From: JACJYM01 sp965230495
GTDB lineage: Bacteria; Bacteroidota; Bacteroidia; Chitinophagales; Saprospiraceae
Direction of reading: 5' to 3'
NCBI GenBank assembly: GCA_965230495.1
Contig: OZ246004.1
Location: 1,240,001-1,304,000, forward strand
Length of the DNA: 64,000 bases
The notes under the pieces are model-generated. The model did not search any database and was not told the DNA's origin. It was given only the letters and a program-made list of their open reading frames with translations. Made by a program: the position numbers and the translations under genes. Below, piece by piece: positions 18,984-25,601 of the stretch. Every line of letters starts with the position of its first letter. Within the stretch, counting starts at the first letter, position 1.

Positions 18984-20411
18984 ATGAATAGAATACTGGT
19001 TGCCAATAGAGGTGAAATAGCATGTCGAGTTATAAAGACTATTCGTAAAATGGGACTCACTTCTATTGCGGTGTTCTCAGAAGTAGACAAGGATACCATG
19101 CATGTAAAAATGGCAGATGAAGCCTATCCCTTGGGTGGAAAGAGTAGTTCTGAATCATACCTAGTTATTGACAAAATTTTGGAAATAGCGAAGAACCAAA
19201 ACATTGATGCAATTCATCCTGGCTATGGTTTTCTAAGTGAGAATTCAAAATTCGCACTTGAAGTAGAACGCAATGGCATAACTTTAATAGGACCTAGTCC
19301 TGAGGCTATGGATATTATGGGGAGTAAACTAAAGGCTAAAGAAGCTGTAAAAAATTATGATATCCCGATGGTTCCAGGAACTGATGTTGCATTAACAGAT
19401 GTAAAAGAAGCAGTTGAAATAGCAAAGTCTATCGGATATCCGATTCTAATCAAGGCATCTGCAGGAGGTGGAGGAAAAGGGATGAGAATAGTTGATAAAG
19501 AAAATGATCTTGAAGAACAAACTAAACTGGCAATAAGCGAGGCCAAGTCCGCATTTGGAGATGGTTCTGTTTTTATTGAAAAGTATATTAAATCTCCAAG
19601 GCATATTGAAATACAAATACTTGCAGATAACCACGGAAACATTTTACATTTATTTGAGAGAGAATGTAGTATTCAAAGGAGACATCAAAAGGTAGTCGAA
19701 GAAGCTCCGAGTGTTGTATTAGACCATAAACTCAGAAATCAAATGGGAGAAGCTGCAGTACTTGTTGCCAAATCCTGTAATTATAAAGGTGTAGGAACCG
19801 TAGAGTTTTTGTTAGATGAAAACAAAAATTTCTATTTTCTAGAAATGAACACCCGTCTTCAGGTCGAACACCCCGTCACAGAATTAATCACAGGATTAGA
19901 TTTGGTTGAAGAACAAATTAGGGTAGCTCGTAACGAAAAACTCAGATATTCTCAGTCCGACTTGTCTATTAAAGGACATGCGGTTGAGTTAAGAATTTAT
20001 GCCGAAGATCCATTCAATAATTTCTTGCCGAGTATTAATAAATTGGAAAAATATAGGCTTCCTAAATTACCGAATGTGAGATTAGATGATGGAATTGAAG
20101 AAGGTATGGAAGTGCCCATTTATTATGATCCGATGCTCTCCAAATTGATAACTTATGGGGCGACACGGAAGGAAGCGATTAACAATATGAAAATAGCCAT
20201 CAATAAATTTGAAATAGAAGGCATTGAAACTACATTGAGCTTTGGCAGTTTTGTTATGAATCATCCTGCTTTTGTATCTGGAGAAATTGACACTCACTTT
20301 GTTAAAAAGTACTTTTCAAAGGAAAAATATGCTCATTTATTCGATAGTCAGGCAAAAGCAGTTTCACTACTAATTTCTCATCTCCATAATGAAGAATTGA
20401 ATAAAGTATAA
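18984..20411 (+). CDS. accC: Biotin carboxylase subunit of an acyl-CoA carboxylase
   Basis: A 475-residue biotin carboxylase, slightly longer than the usual ~450. It opens with the N-terminal domain MNRILVANRGEIACRVIKTIRKMG. The ATP-grasp domain has the glycine-rich loop KASAGGGGKGMRIV (~residue 157) and the catalytic stretch EMNTRLQVEHPVTE (~290). The C-terminal domain includes GHAVELRIYAEDP. The enzyme carboxylates biotin on a carrier protein using ATP and bicarbonate, the first step of acetyl-CoA or propionyl-CoA carboxylation. No biotin carrier or carboxyltransferase gene lies next to it, so which complex it serves is unclear. Confidence 0.93.
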   Translation: MNRILVANRGEIACRVIKTIRKMGLTSIAVFSEVDKDTMHVKMADEAYPLGGKSSSESYLVIDKILEIAKNQNIDAIHPGYGFLSENSKFALEVERNGITLIGPSPEAMDIMGSKLKAKEAVKNYDIPMVPGTDVALTDVKEAVEIAKSIGYPILIKASAGGGGKGMRIVDKENDLEEQTKLAISEAKSAFGDGSVFIEKYIKSPRHIEIQILADNHGNILHLFERECSIQRRHQKVVEEAPSVVLDHKLRNQMGEAAVLVAKSCNYKGVGTVEFLLDENKNFYFLEMNTRLQVEHPVTELITGLDLVEEQIRVARNEKLRYSQSDLSIKGHAVELRIYAEDPFNNFLPSINKLEKYRLPKLPNVRLDDGIEEGMEVPIYYDPMLSKLITYGATRKEAINNMKIAINKFEIEGIETTLSFGSFVMNHPAFVSGEIDTHFVKKYFSKEKYAHLFDSQAKAVSLLISHLHNEELNKV

Positions 20412-20417
20412 TTTTTA

Positions 20418-20448
20418 TTGAAATACATGTTTTAACATGCTACCTTTG
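20418..20448 (+). promoter_or_regulatory. Promoter of tRNA-Arg
   Basis: A TTG at 20418-20420 is followed after 20 bases by TACCTTTG (20441-20448), a full match to the Bacteroidota -33/-7 pattern. The mature tRNA starts 8 bases later, so transcription must begin almost at the tRNA 5' end. Confidence 0.7.
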
Positions 20449-20455
20449 CATTTTT

Positions 20456-20529
20456 GGCCTCGTAGTTCAACTGGATAGAATATCAGATTTCGGCTCTGAG
20501 GGTTGAGGGTTCGAATCCTTCCGAGGTCA
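20456..20529 (+). tRNA. tRNA-Arg (anticodon TCG)
   Basis: A 74-base cloverleaf. The acceptor stem GGCCTCG pairs with CGAGGTC with one G-U pair, and A73 is the discriminator. The anticodon stem TCAGA/TCTGA encloses the loop TTTCGGC, giving anticodon TCG (reads CGA). The T arm contains GGTTCGAATCC. The 3' CCA is not encoded; the sequence after A73 is CTT. The gene's 3' end is the insertion target of the adjacent mobile element and remains intact. Confidence 0.93.
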
Positions 20530-20532
20530 CTT
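20514..20532 (+). repeat. attL: left 19-bp attachment repeat in tRNA-Arg
   Basis: AATCCTTCCGAGGTCACTT, made of the last 16 bases of tRNA-Arg plus three bases, is repeated exactly at 33689-33707. Integration into a tRNA 3' end with a repeat that rebuilds the gene is the standard signature of tyrosine-integrase elements. Confidence 0.88.
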
Positions 20533-20543
20533 ACATAAATTAT

Positions 20544-20585
20544 AAATCCTTGCAAATGAAATATTTGTAAGGATTTTAATTTTAG
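20544..20585 (+). terminator. Hairpin terminator after tRNA-Arg, supplied by the element
   Basis: A 14-bp stem (one G-U pair) pairs 20544-20557 with 20563-20576, followed by TAATTTTAG. It lies 15 bases beyond the tRNA and inside the element, so it appears to replace the original tRNA terminator now found beyond attR (33717-33744). Confidence 0.65.
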
Positions 20586-20638
20586 TAGGTACAACATTAG
20601 GTTTAACATTTTCATTTACTTTTCATCTTGATCCTTTA

Positions 20639-21271
20639 CTACCAATTGGATGAATCTTTTTTATTCATTCCTTCTGACAATGATTTTATAATACTCACAA
20701 AAGTGTGATTCATTTCTTTACAATATTTATCAAACTTCTCGTATATCTTTTTTCTTCTTTTTATTGACTCATTTATTGGTTCTAATAACCAGTCTTCAAA
20801 TGGTTTATTAACTTCATAAGCACCTGTTCCGAAATTAGGAATGGTAAAATCATACCAAACATCATATAATGTATATCTGTATCTACCATCTTTAGTTTCA
20901 ATTTTAAGTTTAAACCACTTTTTGGGATTTTTAAGACTACTATTATGACCCTTTTCAAAATAGCTTTTTAGTATAAGTAACCCCATGTCTTTATCTTCTA
21001 CCTCTATTACAGCCTTACTTGATCTAAAAGCTTCTACTGACCAACTTTTAGCATTAATGAACAATTCAGTGGCAGTTAAACTCTTGCTTACGCTGTCAAC
21101 TCCTTGGTAGAAAATTCGACCATCTTTTAAGGGGAAATTATTTGTCAGTAATTCATTATACTTATAATCTTGATACTTAACTGGTCTGTCATCCTCATAA
21201 AGATCATCATATGATCTAAATGAACAACTTGAAATAATAAATAACATTAGAAAGAATGTAAGCTTTTTCAT
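20639..21271 (-). CDS. Lipoprotein of unknown function, DUF4468-like
   Basis: A 210-residue lipoprotein. The signal peptide MKKLTFFLMLFIISSC ends in a lipobox with Cys16. The mature part contains LTATELFINAKSWSVEAFRSS and a central strand-rich region, a layout I associate with the Bacteroidota DUF4468 domain; this is from memory and not certain. The C-terminus is a charged helix (~160-200). It is the first gene inside the left end of the mobile element. No function can be assigned. Confidence 0.6.
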   Translation of the reverse strand: MKKLTFFLMLFIISSCSFRSYDDLYEDDRPVKYQDYKYNELLTNNFPLKDGRIFYQGVDSVSKSLTATELFINAKSWSVEAFRSSKAVIEVEDKDMGLLILKSYFEKGHNSSLKNPKKWFKLKIETKDGRYRYTLYDVWYDFTIPNFGTGAYEVNKPFEDWLLEPINESIKRRKKIYEKFDKYCKEMNHTFVSIIKSLSEGMNKKDSSNW

Positions 21272-21371
21272 GAATCTTGAAATTTAAGTGAATAATAAAA
21301 GGCGTGAACTTTGTCAATTCAGCCATTTGAGGTATCGCCATACCTTATCCAACTAAATAACTCAGAAACAC

Positions 21372-21460
21372 GCCCATAACGGACGCAATCCCAAACATTT
21401 CTCTGGATAATTAAAAATTGGCGATTTTCAAATGGAGAAATCTTTGAACTGCTAGTTCAC
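21372..21460 (-). other. attC-like palindrome upstream of the lipoprotein gene
   Basis: Read on the minus strand, ATTTCTC and GAGAAAT form an inverted repeat around a smaller AAAAT/ATTTT hairpin, and ~15 bases later comes CCGTTATGGGC (21372-21382). That end resembles the CCGTTATG/CCGTTAGC ends of the cassette boundaries at 34.9-42.0 kb. The lipoprotein gene follows on the same strand. Weak evidence on its own. Confidence 0.3.
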
Positions 21461-21478
21461 TTATATGTCTTTAACTTT

Positions 21479-22105
21479 TTACATAGTCATTTCTTTAACT
21501 TTTCTAATTGTGTTTATTGATACATTATGTAATGTAGATAACTTTCGCAAAGATAACCCTTTGTCTAAGTCATTTATTAGTTTCTTATAATCTTTTAAGT
21601 ATTCAGATTTTGCCTTTGTATTTCCTTTTGGACGACCAATATGTTTTCCTTTAGCTCTTGCATTATCTAATCCACTTTTGATTCTTTCACTTAAAAGTTC
21701 TCTTTCCATTTCTGCAAAACTAGCTAGTGTGACAAGTATAGGCTTAAACATATGATTGACCTTTCCATTATCCATAATGGTTTCCATGCCTAGATTATGA
21801 ATATATAGACTGATTTGATGTTTATTGAGAAACTCAATAAAGGAAAGTGAACCAGTCACTTTCCTACCCAATCTACTGATCTCTGTGATAAGAATTTTGT
21901 CAATCTGATTAGATTTAATTAATTCCAGTAGTCTATCATTGATTTTTCTTGAAGTTATCTCAGATGTACCAGAAATGGTTTCTGAGATAATCTCAATAAT
22001 ATTCCAATTTTTAGAATTAGCTACATCTTCTAATTCTCTAATTTGTCTATCTGTATTTTGATTTGATGTAGATACTCTGCTGTAAATCAGTATGTTCGGT
22101 CTCAT
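21479..22105 (-). CDS. Serine recombinase (resolvase/invertase family)
   Basis: A 208-residue small serine recombinase, counted from the ATG at 22105 (an upstream TTG/ATG would add 18 unlikely residues). The catalytic N-terminus ILIYSRVSTSNQNTDRQ has the family Ser in RVST. SRLGRK and ERELLSERIKSGLDNARAKGKHIGRPKG mark the rest of the catalytic domain and the linker helix. The C-terminal HTH is SLRKLSTLHNVSINTIRKVK. Such enzymes resolve or invert DNA at short sites. Within this element it may resolve dimers, act as a second mobility enzyme, or be a remnant of how the cargo arrived. No inverted-repeat pair flanking an invertible segment was seen. Confidence 0.88.
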   Translation of the reverse strand: MRPNILIYSRVSTSNQNTDRQIRELEDVANSKNWNIIEIISETISGTSEITSRKINDRLLELIKSNQIDKILITEISRLGRKVTGSLSFIEFLNKHQISLYIHNLGMETIMDNGKVNHMFKPILVTLASFAEMERELLSERIKSGLDNARAKGKHIGRPKGNTKAKSEYLKDYKKLINDLDKGLSLRKLSTLHNVSINTIRKVKEMTM

Positions 22106-22197
22106 GGAGTAAATATAATTACAAAAGTTAAGAATTTGTAGTTTACACTTATTGCACATTTAACTTGGTGAATGCCTATAGATTTTTTAAAGTAATG

Positions 22198-22215
22198 CCA
22201 ACTATAGTATGTTGG
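22198..22215 (+). promoter_or_regulatory. Candidate controller operator upstream of the RM regulator gene
   Basis: CCAACTATAGTATGTTGG has perfect 5-bp arms (CCAAC/GTTGG) around TATAGTAT and covers the -33 TTG of the promoter. The core TATAGTATG recurs at 24476-24484 in front of the methyltransferase gene. A binding site for the adjacent HTH controller is the likely reading. Confidence 0.5.
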
Positions 22216-22242
22216 TTTTTATGAATACTAAAGTTAGCTTTG
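22212..22242 (+). promoter_or_regulatory. Promoter of the HTH regulator-endonuclease operon
   Basis: TTG (22212-22214) and TAGCTTTG (22235-22242) are separated by 20 bases and precede the ATG at 22259 by 16 bases, matching the Bacteroidota consensus. Confidence 0.65.
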
Positions 22243-22258
22243 TATACTTTATGCTGTA

Positions 22259-22477
22259 ATGGATTCAAAAAAACAAATACTTGTGGAATTTGGTAGCAGA
22301 GTAAGGGCATTGCGTCAGGAAAGAGGATTGTCTCAGGAAAAATTGGCTTTTAAAGCTAATCTGCACCGAACGTACATAGGTATGATAGAGAGGGCAGAGA
22401 AGAATATTACATTAGTCAATGTTGAAAAGATAGCCAATGCTCTTGATTGCAAAATAACTGACTTAATTTATGGATAG
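22259..22477 (+). CDS. XRE-family HTH regulator, probable RM controller protein
   Basis: A 72-residue protein made up almost wholly of one Cro/C1-type HTH (FGSRVRALRQERGLSQEKLAFKANLHRTYIGMIERAEKNITLVNVEKIANAL). Its size and position, directly upstream of and overlapping the endonuclease gene by 8 bases, match the controller (C) proteins of type II restriction-modification systems. These delay endonuclease production until the DNA is methylated. A palindrome sits on its promoter and the core of that palindrome recurs before the methyltransferase gene, consistent with control of both. Confidence 0.85.
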   Translation: MDSKKQILVEFGSRVRALRQERGLSQEKLAFKANLHRTYIGMIERAEKNITLVNVEKIANALDCKITDLIYG

Positions 22478-23480
22478 GATTTTAAAATATCCGATTGTTC
22501 CTCAGAATGTATACGAACGATATAGGGATAGAATAAAGATTCCTATATATGGAAATTCTACGATGACAAGGTTATTGTTTCAAATTGTCAAGGATGCTGA
22601 CAAAAGGGATGGTTCTGAGGTTTCTAAATTAGCTAAGTTGATTTTATTTGATTTTAAGAACTACTTAAATCACCCTGCAGTCTATAAGGAGAAGTATACG
22701 GCTAGTGCATTAGAGAATAGACTTGCTCTTTTAGGTAATGGAAGGACATCGGATGATTTGCCAAAAATAAACCCGAGAATAGATATTTTGTTGAACGAGG
22801 AAGAAATTGAAAAAATCCCTAGTGGAATTCATCAGAAAATTTGTTCCAATTTTAGAGAAAAAGGAGATTTAATATTTTATGATCCAAAAAAGGATTCTTC
22901 ATATAAGGTTTCCATAAAATCGTTAATTCCCGACAATAAAGAGATTAACTTTGGAGCTTTTGATTTTACTGCTCTAGTAGTTGGAATACTTGAAGATGAA
23001 TTTTTAGCACTAGGTGAAAGAAAGAGCAAAATAGAAGTGTCAACGGACACAACAAATTATAAAATTGGTAGGGGGAGTAAAGCACAACTGGCACAATTAT
23101 TCGCTTATTTAAATGAAGTAGGGAAGTTGGACGAATTTATTGAGAGATGGGAAATTGTTTTTAAGGGAGTTTTCAAAGAGGACATTCTTATATACATAAA
23201 GAACCATCAAAGGTTGCAAATCTATTTGTTAAGTAACTCAGAATTTAGAATTTGTATATCAGAATCCTTAAGAGCATTTTGGAATGATATGGGAAAATCA
23301 GCTATCAATAGATGGGAAGGAAATTCGATTAGAATGACTCGAGATGTAATAGTAAACTATAGTTCCAATCAGATTGATAGAGATTTCAGAGATTTCTTCA
23401 ATGAAAGCAAGGTAATTGCTGTTCTAAATGGAGTTCAATCTGATAAAACCAATAGTTTGTTAGGCATTAGCTTTGACTAA
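22470..23480 (+). CDS. Probable type II restriction endonuclease
   Basis: A 336-residue protein of no family I can name. Its identity rests on context: it shares an operon with a controller-like HTH and converges on a C5 methyltransferase. A possible PD-(D/E)xK-like core is GDLIFYDPKKDSSYKVSIKSL (~130-152), with D at the expected place and Lys in SIK, but the acidic residue usually before the Lys is replaced. It would cut the sequence protected by the neighbouring methyltransferase. The last 21 bases overlap the 3' end of the methyltransferase gene on the opposite strand. Confidence 0.7.
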   Translation: MDRILKYPIVPQNVYERYRDRIKIPIYGNSTMTRLLFQIVKDADKRDGSEVSKLAKLILFDFKNYLNHPAVYKEKYTASALENRLALLGNGRTSDDLPKINPRIDILLNEEEIEKIPSGIHQKICSNFREKGDLIFYDPKKDSSYKVSIKSLIPDNKEINFGAFDFTALVVGILEDEFLALGERKSKIEVSTDTTNYKIGRGSKAQLAQLFAYLNEVGKLDEFIERWEIVFKGVFKEDILIYIKNHQRLQIYLLSNSEFRICISESLRAFWNDMGKSAINRWEGNSIRMTRDVIVNYSSNQIDRDFRDFFNESKVIAVLNGVQSDKTNSLLGISFD

Positions 23481-24464
23481 TGTTCTACTTGTTATTTTTT
23501 CAATTTTTTTTAAAGCTAATCCAAGCTGTCTAGCAAATTCTACAGCAACGGCGTTACCAATTTGTCTAAACTGTGAGCTTTTAGAGCCAAAAAATTCGAA
23601 ACTATTTGGAAATGATTGAATTATGGCAGTTTCTCTAACTGTAAATCTTCTGGAACAATTTGGATGAACTGCAATTACAGGACCTCCTGTACCTCCACCT
23701 CTCCCTACCATTGTTGGTCCGGGTTTATCCCAAGACAATTTTCTGTTACCCATATAGCCATTAATTTTTACTTTATGCTTATTTCCATAGTGATTTTTGA
23801 TTTTGTCTCCCTCCCTAGTATAAGGTTCTGGTATATTACCTAAAACATCTCTTAGAGTTATATAAGGTTTAAGATTGTCGTCAGGATTGTCTGAATGAGT
23901 GGGCTTAGGAGGAAATTCTCTAAAAATCCTACTTCTAACTTCCTTACTAAAGTTCTTTGATACTCCAAAAAAAATAACTCTTTTTCTCGATTGCGGAACT
24001 CCATAATCTGCCGCATTTAACTTGTACTTTTCTACCTCATATCCTGGAAATCCATCCTCTAATCCAATTTCTGAAAATTCCTTCATGATCTGAGAAACAA
24101 CTTCACCATTTCCAAGACTTAAAATGCCTGGAACATTTTCAGCCATAAAAAATTTTGGTTTAGTCTCATGTAGTAGTCTTACGATTTCCAAATACAATTC
24201 ATTTCTTTCATCTTTTACATCCCGATATAAGTTTGCTATTGAAAAACCTTGACAAGGGAATCCTCCTGTTAATATATCATATTCGGGTAGTTCAGATCCT
24301 TTCAGGTCTTTGACATCTTTTAAAAGAAGATTGTGATCAAAATTGAAATCATAAGTAATTTTACAATCCTTGTCAAAATCAGTAGCTAAAACAATTTTAT
24401 GTCCAGCTTGAACTAACCCTAAATCAAGGCCACCACAACCTGCAAATAGAGAAACTACTTTCAT
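23460..24464 (-). CDS. DNA (cytosine-5)-methyltransferase
   Basis: A 334-residue enzyme with the C5-methyltransferase motifs in order: I, FAGCGGLDLGL (residue ~7); IV, GGFPCQGFS with the catalytic Cys (~67-75); VI, ENVPG (~105); VIII, ADYGVPQSRKRVIFFGV (~150); X, QFRQIGNAVAVEFARQLG near the C-terminus. The target-recognition region is the ~190-290 stretch. It transfers a methyl group to cytosine in the recognition site and protects host DNA. The target sequence cannot be read from the protein. It is convergent with the endonuclease, with 21 bases of overlap. Confidence 0.95.
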   Translation of the reverse strand: MKVVSLFAGCGGLDLGLVQAGHKIVLATDFDKDCKITYDFNFDHNLLLKDVKDLKGSELPEYDILTGGFPCQGFSIANLYRDVKDERNELYLEIVRLLHETKPKFFMAENVPGILSLGNGEVVSQIMKEFSEIGLEDGFPGYEVEKYKLNAADYGVPQSRKRVIFFGVSKNFSKEVRSRIFREFPPKPTHSDNPDDNLKPYITLRDVLGNIPEPYTREGDKIKNHYGNKHKVKINGYMGNRKLSWDKPGPTMVGRGGGTGGPVIAVHPNCSRRFTVRETAIIQSFPNSFEFFGSKSSQFRQIGNAVAVEFARQLGLALKKIEKITSRTLVKANA

Positions 24465-24475
24465 ATAAAGCTAAT

Positions 24476-24484
24476 TATAGTATG
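24476..24484 (-). promoter_or_regulatory. Operator-like repeat in the methyltransferase promoter region
   Basis: TATAGTATG on the plus strand repeats the core of the palindrome at 22198-22215. It lies 12 bases upstream of the methyltransferase ATG. A TAGCTTTA that resembles the -7 box lies between it and the start. Likely a second controller site. Confidence 0.4.
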
Positions 24485-24756
24485 CAAATTTAAGTTTAAA
24501 AATCTAAACTAACAATTCTAGTTCGTTAATCATAACAGATGGAATCTATGATGGTTTATTTCATCAAGTTTAATAGGAATATAAGAATTTGTATCAAAGA
24601 TAACAAGTGGATTTTTGAATACAAAAATTGTTAAGTTTCAGAAAATAGGAGAATTTATAAAGTGTTAAAAATCAATGGAAATTTAGAAATGAATTTTAGA
24701 CCGGTTTTATTGATACAATAATTGAAATTCCTAAAGTCAAATTTAAACTCATTCAA
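24485..24756. other. Intergenic stretch between methyltransferase and small lipoprotein
   Basis: AT-rich with no open frame of note and no clear promoter or hairpin beyond the site at 24476-24484. Confidence 0.5.
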
Positions 24757-25122
24757 TTAATCAGCTTTAAGTGGTTTCTTTATTAGTGCGTCTGGATCAT
24801 TGTGTAACAAACAATACAATTCTATAAATCGATCTAATTTATATTCTTCATCTTCCATTTTCATTCTTAAAAAACGTAACATGTAATTTTTAGAATCTAG
24901 CGAATAGTTAAAGTCAGACAAAAACTTAGTAATTCTGGAACAGTGATCCTTATTGTTGATTAACCATTTAGCCTTAGTACTACTATTCTCAATTTGTAAA
25001 GAGTCAATTAGCTGATCACAACTACTAAGCTTTTTTGTTTTAGAAACTTTTGGAGAACAAGCATAAAAAATAAAGCTTGAAATAAACAAAACAATACTTA
25101 GTTTGAGAAGTGATTTTTGCAT
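24757..25122 (-). CDS. Small lipoprotein of unknown function
   Basis: A 121-residue lipoprotein with signal MQKSLLKLSIVLFISSFIFYAC and a lipobox (FYAC). The mature part is lysine-rich, then mostly helical with DxD/ExE clusters. No domain recognised. It is the third gene after the large lipoprotein and its membrane partner on the same strand, 56 bases past the latter with a weak hairpin between. It could be cargo of the same unit. Confidence 0.6.
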   Translation of the reverse strand: MQKSLLKLSIVLFISSFIFYACSPKVSKTKKLSSCDQLIDSLQIENSSTKAKWLINNKDHCSRITKFLSDFNYSLDSKNYMLRFLRMKMEDEEYKLDRFIELYCLLHNDPDALIKKPLKAD

Positions 25123-25142
25123 TCTGCTAAAATAATAATTAA

Positions 25143-25157
25143 GGGGCGTAAAGCCCC
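25143..25157 (-). terminator. Weak hairpin after the membrane-protein gene
   Basis: GGGGC (25143-25147) pairs with GCCCC (25153-25157) around a 5-base loop. On the minus strand it is followed by TTAATTATTATTTT rather than a clean T run. It lies just after the stop codon at 25179. Confidence 0.4.
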
Positions 25158-25178
25158 CTAATTTAATAAATATTTATT

Positions 25179-25601
25179 CTAATCTGTATAATAAAAAAGA
25201 TAGGCAGTATGGAGTAAAAAAATCCAACTATAAAAAACAAAGCTACTATCCATAAAATTAGACAAGATTTCTCTATTGAGAAGCCAATCAAAATTGAAGC
25301 TCAGAAAATAAAAATATAGTAAAACTCCAGCTAGATATAAACTAATCGCAATAATCACCTTAAAATAACTCGTGTTATTTAAATTTTTTTTATTCAACTT
25401 TAAAAACAAATAACTATAAGCTATAGATATTGGAGTAATAAATGGAAAAGAATAAATAATCAAACCTAGTAAACTATAAAAATTGAAAGTTCCTGAATTA
25501 AATAAAATCACAGATATTGATGTTATTGTCAACACTAACAAGTCAAAAACAACACCGTATACTATTATGCTGAGATTATTTCCTTTAATTAATTTGCGCA
25601 T
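25179..25601 (-). CDS. Four-helix membrane protein, possible immunity partner
   Basis: A 140-residue integral membrane protein with about four hydrophobic segments (roughly residues 10-35, 40-68, 80-102, 118-138) and no recognised domain. Its start overlaps the 3' end of the 842-residue lipoprotein gene by 13 bases, so the two are probably translated together. A small membrane protein tightly coupled to a large surface-anchored protein is a common arrangement for toxin and immunity protein. That role is an inference from context only. Confidence 0.55.
   Translation of the reverse strand: MRKLIKGNNLSIIVYGVVFDLLVLTITSISVILFNSGTFNFYSLLGLIIYSFPFITPISIAYSYLFLKLNKKNLNNTSYFKVIIAISLYLAGVLLYFYFLSFNFDWLLNREILSNFMDSSFVFYSWIFLLHTAYLFYYTD

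Noticed and set aside
21479..22105. Serine recombinase as a phase-variation invertase
   Set aside because: No inverted repeat pair around a promoter or gene segment was seen nearby.
22470..23480. Naming the endonuclease as HaeII-like or another known type
   Set aside because: No motif matched a family that I could recall with confidence.
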